A stretch of 64,000 nucleotides of DNA, taken from NCBI GenBank assembly GCA_023388055.1, contig JAEWGW010000023.1:62001-126000 (forward strand), given 5' to 3'. The translations under genes were made by a program, and so were the position numbers. The notes beneath the pieces were generated by a model. That model made no database searches and had not been told where the DNA came from. It worked only from the letters and a program-made list of their open reading frames with translations. Position 1 is the stretch's first letter. The number at the start of each line of letters is the position of its first letter. This document shows, one piece after another, positions 42,621 to 51,972 of the stretch. The stretch comes from Bacillota bacterium (GTDB lineage Bacteria > Bacillota > Bacilli > Paenibacillales > NBRC-103111).

Positions 42621-43871
42621 CTAATACCGCTCCGTTTTGTACCATTTCACTTCCCGTTTCAGGATCTGATCCTTGGCGAAATTATAGAGGCCGTATACGG
42701 CCACGACCATCCACATCTGGCAATAGGTAATGTACATCAGCATAATGAGCCACAGGTTGGAGAGGGACATCTCCCCTCTTTCCGTGGTCAACGTTGTGAA
42801 GGTGCCTAACACAAACAGCAGAATAGCCAGCAGCCATAACAGGGTGCTGATCCCGGCAATGGAGGTGTGGACATACCCCAACGCATGAAGGACCAGCAGG
42901 ATATCGGAGGTGACAAGGGAACCCACTAACAGGAAATAAATCGATATATAATACAGAATATCAAACCGGATTTTGCGGGCGGAGCGTTTAAACAAAAGCG
43001 GAATATTCTTCACAATCACATACACATTCCCCTTGGCCCAGCGGCTGCGCTGGCGGAACCATACCTTGACCGTCTGGGGCTCCTGTTCCCAGGTGACCGC
43101 TTTGGGCTGAAATTTGATCCGGTAGCCCATCATGTAAATACGGAAGCTGATTTCCGTATCCTCGGCAATCGCCTTCACATCCCAGCCGCCCACTGCCTCT
43201 ACAATGCTGCGCCGCATAATAAAGTTGGTGCCCGGAATGGTGCACAGCCGGAACAGCTGCCAGCGTCCCGCCTGAGCCATCCATTGAAAGGAAAGGGTTT
43301 CAATATTAATAAACCGGGTGAGCATGCTGGCATCCCGGTTGCGGGTGCGGAATTTGCCGATAACCGCCCCTAACGTGGAATCTAAGGTGATTTCCGCAGC
43401 CAGGATACGAAGGGCATCCCGCTCCGGGGTATTGTCCGCATCATAGATGGCGATGAGCTCTCCACGGCTTTCCTGAAAGCCGATGTTCAGGGCATTGGAT
43501 TTGCCTTTACCCCCTGTAATCTTGTCCGTGTTAATGACCTTGAACTGCCGGTTGGGATAACGCCGCTGCACGTCGGCCAGCAGAGCGGCGCTATTGTCCG
43601 AGGAATTGTCATTGATGACAATAAGCTCATAACGGTCCGCCGGGTAATCAAAGGCCAGCAAGGATTCCACGGTCTGGACGATTACTTTACCCTCGTTGTG
43701 GGCCGGAACCAGAATCGAGACAAAGGGGTACTCCCCCTGCAGCTTGGGTGAGGGGCTGCGTTCGGTCCTTATGTAATAGATATACCCTGCAATAATCAAC
43801 GCCACATTCACCAACAGCAATGACCAAATGGCCACCACTGCCATAACCATCAGTAGATCTGGAAGCCTCAT
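42621..43871 (-). CDS. ydaM: GT2 polysaccharide synthase, YdaM-like
   Basis: 416 residues. One N-terminal helix, a GT-A glycosyltransferase 2 domain, then several C-terminal helices. The processive synthase motifs are complete: VSILVPAHNEGKVI, ELIVINDNSSD, AIYDADNTPE (DxD), AIAEDTEISFRIY (TED-type base) and QRSRWAKGN (QxxRW). It should polymerise a nucleotide sugar at the membrane and export the chain. The ATG lies 9 bp after the preceding stop, with GGGG 7 nt before it. Regulated by c-di-GMP in the B. subtilis counterpart; the sugar is unknown. Confidence 0.92.
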   Translation of the reverse strand: MRLPDLLMVMAVVAIWSLLLVNVALIIAGYIYYIRTERSPSPKLQGEYPFVSILVPAHNEGKVIVQTVESLLAFDYPADRYELIVINDNSSDNSAALLADVQRRYPNRQFKVINTDKITGGKGKSNALNIGFQESRGELIAIYDADNTPERDALRILAAEITLDSTLGAVIGKFRTRNRDASMLTRFINIETLSFQWMAQAGRWQLFRLCTIPGTNFIMRRSIVEAVGGWDVKAIAEDTEISFRIYMMGYRIKFQPKAVTWEQEPQTVKVWFRQRSRWAKGNVYVIVKNIPLLFKRSARKIRFDILYYISIYFLLVGSLVTSDILLVLHALGYVHTSIAGISTLLWLLAILLFVLGTFTTLTTERGEMSLSNLWLIMLMYITYCQMWMVVAVYGLYNFAKDQILKREVKWYKTERY

Positions 43872-43880
43872 ACCATACCC

Positions 43881-45287
43881 CTATTTCATGAATTTGCGCC
43901 GGTATAACCTTCTGCCCGCGGCGATGAATAACGTGAATACAGCCAAAGCCCCTACAACCACGGCAAGAAAGATCTGATTCTGAGCCTGAAAAAAGCCTGT
44001 AAAGCTGGCCTTTTCCCGTTCTATATACGTGAAGTCTTCCTCCTGCCCATCATCTGAATCCCGGGTTTCCACGGCAAGAGGTGCCCCGTCAATCCTTACC
44101 TTGCCCCCTAAGGTGGAGGCCATATGGCTGGCCGTCCGGGTGGTGTGCTCCCGTTCCCGGTAATCGGCAAAAACGGCAGGGTACGCTTTCAGAGTTTTCA
44201 CCAGAGCGTCCAGCTCCTTTTTACTCTCCGGGAAATCCAGCGTAACCGCTGTATCCACGGGATAGTTGGAGGTGGATTCCCTTAGCATTTCCCATTCATC
44301 CGGATTATCCAGGCTGATGCTGTATAAAGTGGACTGGAAATATTCAGCTTCTGTAGTCCGGGCTTGGTAAACAGGCAGATTGGTGCGGTTGGCATATAAA
44401 ACAAGCGAATCGAAGAATGGCATTCCCTCTTCCCTGTAATGCCGGTCAAAGCTCCAATATTGCTCTGCTGCAATCCCCAGCGGGGCGGCCCCTTCCTGGA
44501 GCATCATATCAAGAAATGACGAAATTTGCTGATGTAAGGGATCTTTTCCTTCAGCAGGAGGTCCAAATACAGCGGGAGCTTCCATTAAAATGGCCCCTTG
44601 CCTCTGCTGAATATAACGGAGAGCAGCAGCATAACGTTTGGCAGCGGGGAACTGCAGGTTGTCCATGACCGGCCTGGCCCCTACTATAAAGGGAATACCC
44701 CCGGCGTACAGCTCATCCGCCAAGCTGTGCAAGAGCGAATAATCGGAAAAGGGAGTAAAGCCGCGGATCAGCACATACAGCTGTCCATGGCCTGGCACTC
44801 CCATCCACTCCCGAAGAAGCCGGGCCGTAACCAGCCGTCCCCATGCTCCAGCCTGAGGCGCTGGCCCATATTGGCGTACCGGGCTTTCTCCAGCATGTGC
44901 CAATGGGGGGCCGCCCAATTGCAGCATGCTGCCCGTGAACCCCTCCAGCTCCTGTACAAGCTCCGGACTGTGTGGCTTAATGGACGGGTCGAGGCAAAGA
45001 AGCAGCACTCGTTGATAGGAGGCCAAAGTGCCGGGTTGGTAGCCTGAGAGAGGCTCCACACGCACCTTAGCACCCAAGGACATCAGAAGGCGGGCTGTCG
45101 CATCCGTTTCATCTTTCTTAGCCGTATCCTTAGCCAGACTGTCATACAAAAGCAGTACCGCACCGCCAACAGGAGCCTGCGGCTCACCCGCACCTAACGC
45201 CGGCGAAGCAGCCGGCATCCAAATACAAGCGCCCACTGCAAGAATTAGCAGAGGACGCAATATAAATTTTAACAGACCCACCGGCAT
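43881..45287 (-). CDS. ydaL: DUF2334-like exported protein, YdaL-like
   Basis: 468 residues. An N-terminal signal (LKFILRPLLILAVGACIWM) and a C-terminal membrane helix (FLAVVVGALAVFTLFIAAG) with a basic tail place most of it outside the cell. The body resembles a DUF2334 / polysaccharide-deacetylase-like domain: LLLYDSLAKDTAKKDETDATAR, LIRGFTPFSDYSLLHSLADEL, GGIPFIVGARPVMDN, and GKDPLHQQISSF. The metal motif of true deacetylases is only partly recognisable. Its start overlaps the preceding stop by one base (TGATG). Role: probable processing or modification of the operon's polymer. Confidence 0.75.
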   Translation of the reverse strand: MPVGLLKFILRPLLILAVGACIWMPAASPALGAGEPQAPVGGAVLLLYDSLAKDTAKKDETDATARLLMSLGAKVRVEPLSGYQPGTLASYQRVLLLCLDPSIKPHSPELVQELEGFTGSMLQLGGPPLAHAGESPVRQYGPAPQAGAWGRLVTARLLREWMGVPGHGQLYVLIRGFTPFSDYSLLHSLADELYAGGIPFIVGARPVMDNLQFPAAKRYAAALRYIQQRQGAILMEAPAVFGPPAEGKDPLHQQISSFLDMMLQEGAAPLGIAAEQYWSFDRHYREEGMPFFDSLVLYANRTNLPVYQARTTEAEYFQSTLYSISLDNPDEWEMLRESTSNYPVDTAVTLDFPESKKELDALVKTLKAYPAVFADYREREHTTRTASHMASTLGGKVRIDGAPLAVETRDSDDGQEEDFTYIEREKASFTGFFQAQNQIFLAVVVGALAVFTLFIAAGRRLYRRKFMK

Positions 45288-46849
45288 CAGGCATTCACAC
45301 CTTTGTTGGAAATTGGGGGGTAAACGGTTGGTACATTTCCGGGAGCTTGGGGCGACGGCGTCTGGTCCGGCGTGAACCGGTACCCAAGCTCCTGACCGAT
45401 GAGATCGGAGACCGCAAGCAAGCTTACCACATCAAAGCCAAGCGTGAACAGAAATTCATGCTTGGACAAATCCGCATCCCCCGCACCGATAATGGACACG
45501 ATAATGCCCGAAAGTCCCATGCCCATGCCCGCAGCCATTAAGGCTAGCTTTTGAATATGACGCATATCCCGGGCTTTGAGCGCCTGCACAAATCCGGGCG
45601 CATACAAGCCGGTTACAAGCAGCATCCAAATCACGATAAACCCGAAGGTACGGGGAGCAGCTGCTTGCTTAAGAAGGCTATAAGCGGAGAAGAACCGGGT
45701 TTGTTCCCCAAACTCGAACCCCGCAGATTTCTCGAAGCTGCCCATAGCAGGGGGGCGAATGGTGAAGGCATTGCGAGCAGCTGCATTTAGCAGCGTCCCC
45801 AGCTCACTTGGGTGGGCTGCGTAATAAGCCGCGATGGAAACAAACCCGTATTTGCTATAAAATTGTTCGCCCATCTGGCTTCCATCCACCTCTACACTTG
45901 AGTAAGGCGCATAATAAATAGTGCCCTTCAGAAGTGCATACTGCCGGTCCATGCCGAAGGCCTCCAGCGCCTTCTCGGGATTGTCCGTGGTCTGCAATAC
46001 TCCCCGGGTCATGGCATGGTACTGATTAATATTTACGAAATCCTTGGGAATCCATACATACGTGGCAATTCCCGCGGCAAAAAGCAAAGCCAGCACCCCG
46101 CCTGCCGAGAACCGGAACAGCCTCTCCCGGCGCATAAACAGCAGGGAAACCCCCGCCACTGCCAGAACAACCCCAACGGGAGCATTCTGCTGCTTGACGG
46201 TAATCAGGAGCAGGGCACTGACCGCAAACAGGCCAAGCAGCACATAGTCGTTATACCGCTTCCGGTAGAACAGCAGCCACGACGCCACCAGGAAAACCAT
46301 CATGATCAACACAAGGCTTTCTCCAAAAAACGAGTTGAAATAAGCCGTGTAGGCAGTATCTCCAAGTACAAATACAGTTATGGCAGCGACAGCGTACCCC
46401 TTCAGCCGCGACATCCGGCAGGTCATCCCCTCCACCAGAAGATAGACTGCTGCCGTATACATAAGGGTCAGCAGCGCCGCCTGAATGCGGACATCGAATA
46501 CGGTGGTGCTATAAACAAGCTTGTTCACCGCCAGAGCCAGTTGGATCAGCAGGGATTGGGATGAATAAAGCAGTGTGTCGTGCTCATTAAAATATTGAAA
46601 AATCCCGAATTCCCGGACAAAGTGACCCAGGTATTGGCTGTCATAATCCGGTTGGCTAAAATATACCCCGTTGCCGTAGAGGATCCGGTAGTAGTCTCCG
46701 TTATCGGCCATGCCCACGAAGGGTGGCACAAACAGAGCGAGCACCGTAATGATCAGGACGCCGGACGCTGCCAAAACCGCCGGTGAAACGAAACGGACCG
46801 CAAAAATTGCGGCCCGTTGTAACCCGGACGGTATGCGTGGAAAACCCAT
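45287..46849 (-). CDS. Polytopic membrane protein, GT-C-like
   Basis: 520 residues with about eleven hydrophobic helices. The start has a very good GGAGGGTGAT 5 nt upstream. A large first outer loop after TM1 (PPFVGMADNGDYYRILYGNG) with an acidic motif near its beginning, and a long extracellular loop around 270-350, are typical of GT-C lipid-linked sugar transferases and of the WsfD-type glycan hexose transferases. It is not part of the B. subtilis yda operon as I recall it, so it looks like an added module, perhaps decorating the polymer. Coupled to the next gene by a TGATG overlap. Confidence 0.65.
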   Translation of the reverse strand: MGFPRIPSGLQRAAIFAVRFVSPAVLAASGVLIITVLALFVPPFVGMADNGDYYRILYGNGVYFSQPDYDSQYLGHFVREFGIFQYFNEHDTLLYSSQSLLIQLALAVNKLVYSTTVFDVRIQAALLTLMYTAAVYLLVEGMTCRMSRLKGYAVAAITVFVLGDTAYTAYFNSFFGESLVLIMMVFLVASWLLFYRKRYNDYVLLGLFAVSALLLITVKQQNAPVGVVLAVAGVSLLFMRRERLFRFSAGGVLALLFAAGIATYVWIPKDFVNINQYHAMTRGVLQTTDNPEKALEAFGMDRQYALLKGTIYYAPYSSVEVDGSQMGEQFYSKYGFVSIAAYYAAHPSELGTLLNAAARNAFTIRPPAMGSFEKSAGFEFGEQTRFFSAYSLLKQAAAPRTFGFIVIWMLLVTGLYAPGFVQALKARDMRHIQKLALMAAGMGMGLSGIIVSIIGAGDADLSKHEFLFTLGFDVVSLLAVSDLIGQELGYRFTPDQTPSPQAPGNVPTVYPPISNKGVNA

Positions 46850-46871
46850 GCTGCATCACCCTCCATATTTA

Positions 46872-48017
46872 TTAGTAACGGTAGGCTAATAGGGCCATCA
46901 GGTTGTCGAAGGAATAAGCCTGGCCGCTTCCGGTATCGCCGAAGCCTCCATACAGAGGACTGGCGGGATCATCGACCCGGTAAGCCTGCATTCTTTTTAC
47001 TGCCGCTTCATACAGCTCCTGATCCCGAGTTTCGGAGCCGATCATGGCCGCCAAAGCATAGATAGCGGTGGATTGAATATCGTTTTGCGGGTTCCCGGCA
47101 AGAGAATACGCTCCGAACAGGGCACCATGCAGCACCTCCTGCTTGATATAACGGAGGCTGGCTTCCGGAGCTTGGCCTATTTCGGCCAGAGAAAGAATGG
47201 TCAAAAGCGATTCTACTGTATGAATGGAGCCTGCTTCATACGATTTGCTTTCATAATTGTACCTTGTCTGATAGAAGGGAAACAAGTCGGAAATGTACCC
47301 ATTTGCGACAATTTTCTGCATTTTCTTCATCAAATCGGAATGATCCTTGGTCGGTAAAGGAAGCCTGCCCAGGGTCTTCAAATCTATATAGCATAAAGTA
47401 ATAAATGGATTAGCTTTATCGTACGTCTCATCATAGAAATCCCGCATTTCCCCATCCGGGATATTGTACTTGGCAAAACGCAGCCCGTACTTGTCTGCCA
47501 GCGCCGTGTATGCCTTGTCCTCAAAAACCTCGCCCGCTTCATACAAGGCACGGATCATCCGCAGATCATCCACTGCCGCATTCAGCGGATACTGCTTGGA
47601 GAGCTTCGGACTGTACCGGTAGCTGAACAGCCGCTCCCGGTCAAACACCCGCTTGGCCTGCTCCCAGCCGGCTGCGAAGCCTTCCCGGTTGCGGGATAGT
47701 GCCTGGTAACGCAACAATAACGACGCCGACTCGCTTAACACTTCAAATCCGGTCGCCTGCTCTTGGTTCTGTTCGGTGTCGATGGAATTGGTCCGGACGC
47801 CGTCCGGGCCGCTTAGCCGTTCGCGGATAAACCGGTGGAGCTGCTCCTCCTTGTCCGACCCACCCTTTATCTCGCCTCCGTAATAAGAAGTGGGAAGCAT
47901 AGATTTGCCGGAGGCAGTGTCGCTGCCGGAGGACTCACACCCGGTCCCCGCCAAAAGCAGGACCCCGGCTGTTACGACAACCGCGGCGCGTATGATTATT
48001 TTGTGGGCAGGCTTCAT
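46872..48017 (-). CDS. ydaJ: YdaJ-like GH8-fold lipoprotein
   Basis: 381 residues, GAGGAGGG before the ATG. The lipoprotein signal ends LLLAGTGC (lipid Cys at 27). The body is an (alpha/alpha)6 barrel of the GH8/BcsZ type: GFEVLSESASLLLRYQALSRN, AVDDLRMIRALYEAG, LCYIDLKTLGRLP, HTVESLLTILSLAEIG, and GFGDTGSGQAYSFDNLMALLAY. Such enzymes trim the polymer during export; B. subtilis ydaJ has the same position at the head of the operon. First gene of the six-gene minus-strand unit. A TATACT -10-like box lies at 48087-48092 (minus strand), with a poor -35. Confidence 0.8.
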   Translation of the reverse strand: MKPAHKIIIRAAVVVTAGVLLLAGTGCESSGSDTASGKSMLPTSYYGGEIKGGSDKEEQLHRFIRERLSGPDGVRTNSIDTEQNQEQATGFEVLSESASLLLRYQALSRNREGFAAGWEQAKRVFDRERLFSYRYSPKLSKQYPLNAAVDDLRMIRALYEAGEVFEDKAYTALADKYGLRFAKYNIPDGEMRDFYDETYDKANPFITLCYIDLKTLGRLPLPTKDHSDLMKKMQKIVANGYISDLFPFYQTRYNYESKSYEAGSIHTVESLLTILSLAEIGQAPEASLRYIKQEVLHGALFGAYSLAGNPQNDIQSTAIYALAAMIGSETRDQELYEAAVKRMQAYRVDDPASPLYGGFGDTGSGQAYSFDNLMALLAYRY

Positions 48018-48183
48018 GATAGCCCTCCTCTTTGGATGTTGTGGTCAGACACATTCACTCGATGTCACCAAACGTTTCCATTTTTCAGTATACCCAACAG
48101 GATTCGGAGTGCTCCGCGGCGAAAAGGAAACAGACGAATCCGTTGGGCGAGACCGCCCACAACAGAAATGAGGGCTGTCCCTG

Positions 48184-49269
48184 ATGGTTATGAACTTCCG
48201 CCACATGTCCCGCTTCCGTCTTCTGCTGATGGGAGCTTGCACCGCCGCCGTTCTGGCCGCTTGCGGCCAGACTGCCTCCCCCTACGGGGAGCCGGGGCTG
48301 CCCCCCGATGCTTCGCCTGCCGCTTCCATTGGCGCAACGGCCGCACCTGCGACTCCTACTCCCGCTCCCTTTCGTTATCCCCTGACAGGGCTGGGGAGCC
48401 AGACCGAAATGGTAACACGCCCCTATATGGTCATGGTGGAAAATGCCCCCCAGGCCCGGCCGCAATCCGGTCTGCAGCAAGCCGACATCGTGTTCGAGAT
48501 TCTGGCGGAGGGTGAAATCACCCGGTTCGTCAGCGTCTTCCAAAGCCAGCCTGCCGAGACCATCGGACCTGTGCGCAGCATTAGGCCGTACTTTGTGGAG
48601 CTGGGTGAAATGCTGGACGCCGTCATCGTCCATGCAGGCTGGAGCCAGGATGCCATGAACCTGCTGCAGAGTCACAAGCTGAATCATCTGGACCAGGTGT
48701 ACGGGGATCATGCCTTCTACTGGCGGGCCACGGACCGCAAGGCACCGCATAATCTTTATACCTCCACCGCCAAAATTGCGGAAGGAGCCGAAGCCCGGAA
48801 ATTCCGCAAGGAGTGGCAGCAAAAGGGGCTTTTGTTTACTGCCCAAACAGGTGCCTCCTCTGCGGCTTCCAGCTCAGCCGGAACCACATCTCCAGCCACC
48901 CGTGTGCAGATTCCGTATATCCGGGGCTATGTAGTGTCCTATGACTATGATACCTCAAAAGGCACCTATTTGCGGAGTATGGATGGCCAGCCCCATAAGG
49001 ACAAGGAAACCGGTGACCAGCTCCATACCCGCAATCTGCTGGTGCTGGAAACCAAACATGCCGTGCTGGACAAGGAAGGGCGCCGCAGCGTGAATGTCAC
49101 CGGACCCGGCAAGGGAATGCTGATCCAGGAGGGTAAAGCCCTGGAGGTTACCTGGCGGCAGAAGGACGGCATGCTCCGGGTGTATGCAGGCGATTCGGAA
49201 GTACCCCTATTGCCCGGCAACACATGGGTGCAGGTGGTTCCAGAGGGATCTGCGCTGCAGATCGAATAA
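48184..49269 (+). CDS. DUF3048 (YerB-like) lipoprotein
   Basis: 361 residues. Lipoprotein signal with lipobox LAAC (Cys at 27), then a Pro/Ala/Thr linker. The DUF3048 N-terminal domain shows RPYMVMVENAPQARPQSGLQQADIVFE, ETIGPVRSIRPYF and HAGWSQDAMNLLQ. The DUF3048 C-terminal domain has YDYDTSKGTYLRSMDGQPHKDK, QLHTRNLLVLE, GKGMLIQEGKALEVTW and LLPGNTWVQVVP. Function is unknown; B. subtilis YerB is a membrane lipoprotein. The start has GAGG 10 nt upstream. Divergent from the exopolysaccharide operon. Confidence 0.92.
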   Translation: MVMNFRHMSRFRLLLMGACTAAVLAACGQTASPYGEPGLPPDASPAASIGATAAPATPTPAPFRYPLTGLGSQTEMVTRPYMVMVENAPQARPQSGLQQADIVFEILAEGEITRFVSVFQSQPAETIGPVRSIRPYFVELGEMLDAVIVHAGWSQDAMNLLQSHKLNHLDQVYGDHAFYWRATDRKAPHNLYTSTAKIAEGAEARKFRKEWQQKGLLFTAQTGASSAASSSAGTTSPATRVQIPYIRGYVVSYDYDTSKGTYLRSMDGQPHKDKETGDQLHTRNLLVLETKHAVLDKEGRRSVNVTGPGKGMLIQEGKALEVTWRQKDGMLRVYAGDSEVPLLPGNTWVQVVPEGSALQIE

Positions 49270-49275
49270 AAAGCA

Positions 49276-49300
49276 GGGCGCTCCGGCGCCCTTTCTCTAT
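49276..49300 (+). terminator. Terminator of DUF3048 gene
   Basis: GGGCGC and GCGCCC flank a 4-nt loop (49276-49291) and are followed by TTTCTCTATTTT. Confidence 0.7.
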
Positions 49301-49425
49301 TTTCGTCCATCCGTTTCCGCAATAATGCACATTTACATCCCAGCCGATAGGGTGCTAAGATAAACCTCTGAAGCCGCAGTCCTCCGGGGATAAACGTCTA
49401 TCGGCGTCCTTCTTGAACCATAAAA

Positions 49426-49439
49426 TAAGAGCGCTTTCA
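49426..49439 (+). promoter_or_regulatory. cre-like box before the sensor AraC gene
   Basis: TAAGAGCGCTTTCA matches the CcpA cre core (AGCGCTTTCA half perfect, first half with two changes). It ends 23 nt before the start codon. Confidence 0.5.
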
Positions 49440-49462
49440 CAAAAAAGAGGGAGGGAACCGGT

Positions 49463-51742
49463 ATGTTCCGTCACAGGTTTTTCGTCCGGATGTTCGGCGC
49501 CATTATGGCGCTGGTGATGGGTTATGCCCTGACGGCGGCGGGAGTCTTTTACTACAAGAACAACCAGCTGGCCACCCGCGACCTGGAATATGCCCAAAAG
49601 CAGATTCTGAAGCAGGCCGAAGGAAAGCTGGATACCTATCTGATGGTCGCCTCCAATCTCATCCATCAGCTGCGGACTAACCCCAACATGCTGATGTACA
49701 CCCAGCCGGGCCCCGCCCATCCTTATGCCGTTACACAGGTCCATCAGAATCTTGCGGATATGGTTGGGGCTTTTGCCAATTTCGGATACCGCATCGGCAT
49801 TACCCGGCAGACCGAGGAGCTGGTGATTACGCCGGAGCATACGGTTGACCGTACCCGGTACTTTCAGGAGCTGGGACTCTCCCCGGAGGAAATCGGCAGC
49901 TGGGAGGGGTACGTAAACAGCAGCTCTACCGGGGCCTTTCTGGCTGTGCCCAAGCCGGCCGGACTGCAGGAGAGCGGTCGCAGCGGAACACTGACCCTGG
50001 TCCGCAAGGAACGGCTTAACGCCGAGCAAGCCTTTGTGGCGGTGCTGAGCTTAAGCGGGGAGCAGACCGCCTTTCCCCTGCAAACTCCTGCCGAGGAGGG
50101 CTTCGGCATTATCAGCCGGGAGGGTGTGGTGGCCTTCGAAACAGGCTTGCCGGAGAACCAGGCCAGAGAGCTGCTGGAATTAGCCGCTGCGCAAACCCCG
50201 GGCCAGGTCAACGGCTCCATTCAACAGGTGCAGAAAAACGGCTACCTGGTTTATGCCGTTCCATCCACGGTTATGCGGGGCTGGAGCTACGTCTATTTTG
50301 TGCGGAGCCATACGCCGGGCCTGCTTGCGGACAAAGCCCTGCTCCAGGCGGCGGCGGTTTACTTGCTGCTGTGCCTGCTGGGAACCGCCCTGGCCCTGTT
50401 CCTCAGCCGCCGGATGGCCCGGCCTGTGTCCCGGCTGGTGCAGCTTTTCAGCGGGGGCTCCGGCGCCGGACCGGATCCCCGGGATGAGTTCGCTTTTGTC
50501 CATGAGGCAGCCTCCCGCATCCAGCTGACCAACCAGCGGCTGAAGCTGCTGCTGGATACCCACCAAGCGCCGCTGCGCTCCCACTTCATCCGGGAGCTCC
50601 TGAGCGGCACAATCCCCCGCCACCGGATGGAGGAAGGGCTGGCGGAGCATGGGCTGGCCGGGTTCAGCGGCCCCGTGCTGGCGGCGGTGCTGGAATTCTC
50701 CAGCTACCGGGAGCTGGCGGAGCGTTACTCCCGGGAGCTGGTGCTGGAGCTGAAGGCCCAGCTGGCGCTGATTCTCGCAGAGCGGCTGGCGCCGCTGGGG
50801 GCAGTGGAGATCGTGGAAGCCGATTACAGGAGCTTCACGATTATTGCGGGCGCACAGGACCCGGAGAAGCTGAAGGAGCTGCTCGCCAAGGCCTTGGAGG
50901 AGATGAAAGCAGCCTCGGACATTCCCATGACCGCTGCCGTAGGACGCCCTGTTGATTCCATGGCGGAGCTGGAGCTTTCCTGCCGGAACGCCATCGAAAT
51001 TCTGGAGCGGCGGTTTGCCGTTCCGGACCGGACGGTGCTCACCTGGGCGGATATGGACAGCGCCATTCAGGGAAGCTTCTACTATCCTACGGAGCTGGAG
51101 GGACAGCTCACAGACGCCCTGCTCCGGGGCAAGGAGCGGGAGGCGGAGGGCCTGCTGGAACGGGTGCTGGAGGAAAACCTCCACATACGCAGCCTGACCG
51201 ATCAGGTGCTGGCCCAATTTCATGCCGCCGTGATGACCACCGTCAACAGAATCATGCAGCAGATGGGCAAGAAGCCGGAGGACTTTTTCGGCTTGGGGCA
51301 GGTTGGTTATGACCGGCTCAAGACCTGTCCTCCCCGGGAAAAGCTGCGTCCCCTATTGGAGGAGCTGTTCGCCGCCGTGATGGCTTCGATCCGGCAGGTG
51401 TCCGGCTCCCAGGACCAAACTGTCATTCAAACCATGCTTCTGTATATCCAGGAGCATTACCGGGAGGACTTGTCCCTGCAGCATTTGGCGGAGCGCTTCA
51501 GCCTGTCTGCCGGATATGTAAGCGCCCTGTTCAAAAATGGCACCGGCGAAAATTTCAAGGATTATCTGAACCTGTACCGGGTGCGCAGGGCCAAGGAAAT
51601 TATGGCCAGGGAAACGGTCAAGATCCACGAGCTTGCCCTCCGGGTGGGCTGCACCAATTCCCACACCTTTATCCGCATGTTCAAAAAATACGAGGGTGTG
51701 CCGCCCGGACAATATCTGAAGGAGCATGAGGAGCAGCCGTAG
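49463..51742 (+). CDS. Membrane-anchored AraC-family regulator (YesS-like)
   Basis: 759 residues with GGGAGGG before the ATG. TM1 (residues 10-30), an extracellular sensor domain of about 265 residues, TM2 (about 295-315: AAAVYLLLCLLGTALALFLSRR), a HAMP-like juncture, a GGDEF-like-fold linker typical of this family (about 370-530), and a C-terminal AraC domain (LSLQHLAERFSLSAGYVSALFK and IHELALRVGCTNSHTFIRMFKK). It senses a ligand outside and activates transcription directly from the membrane. It immediately precedes the LplB/YtcP/LipO-type transporter genes, its likely target. Confidence 0.9.
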   Translation: MFRHRFFVRMFGAIMALVMGYALTAAGVFYYKNNQLATRDLEYAQKQILKQAEGKLDTYLMVASNLIHQLRTNPNMLMYTQPGPAHPYAVTQVHQNLADMVGAFANFGYRIGITRQTEELVITPEHTVDRTRYFQELGLSPEEIGSWEGYVNSSSTGAFLAVPKPAGLQESGRSGTLTLVRKERLNAEQAFVAVLSLSGEQTAFPLQTPAEEGFGIISREGVVAFETGLPENQARELLELAAAQTPGQVNGSIQQVQKNGYLVYAVPSTVMRGWSYVYFVRSHTPGLLADKALLQAAAVYLLLCLLGTALALFLSRRMARPVSRLVQLFSGGSGAGPDPRDEFAFVHEAASRIQLTNQRLKLLLDTHQAPLRSHFIRELLSGTIPRHRMEEGLAEHGLAGFSGPVLAAVLEFSSYRELAERYSRELVLELKAQLALILAERLAPLGAVEIVEADYRSFTIIAGAQDPEKLKELLAKALEEMKAASDIPMTAAVGRPVDSMAELELSCRNAIEILERRFAVPDRTVLTWADMDSAIQGSFYYPTELEGQLTDALLRGKEREAEGLLERVLEENLHIRSLTDQVLAQFHAAVMTTVNRIMQQMGKKPEDFFGLGQVGYDRLKTCPPREKLRPLLEELFAAVMASIRQVSGSQDQTVIQTMLLYIQEHYREDLSLQHLAERFSLSAGYVSALFKNGTGENFKDYLNLYRVRRAKEIMARETVKIHELALRVGCTNSHTFIRMFKKYEGVPPGQYLKEHEEQP

Positions 51743-51922
51743 GGCTGCTTCTGGTGTTTGTATCCCGTGTGCAATATTGTGAACCCGCACATCCCCTATC
51801 CGCAATTTTGCACATATCCGTGCACAGCCTTGCGCAATCTGCAATTTTGGCAATACAATCCGCAATTCCGGACATTTACCCTGTGCTCCAACCAGTGATA
51901 GTCTGAGCTTGCCCAGAACGGG

Positions 51923-51935
51923 TGAAGCGCTTACA
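51923..51935 (+). promoter_or_regulatory. cre-like box before the permease genes
   Basis: TGAAGCGCTTACA is a cre-like palindrome one base short of the 14-bp consensus, 37 nt before the lplB-like start. Upstream, 51760-51900 has several CCGCAATT/TGCAATTTT direct repeats that might be activator sites. Confidence 0.4.
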
Positions 51936-51972
51936 ACACATCCGGGACACACTCAAGGAAAGGAGGAACACC

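Noticed and set aside
48062..48080. cre site before the exopolysaccharide operon
   Set aside because: The AAACGTTT core is palindromic but the flanks deviate from the CcpA consensus at three or more positions.
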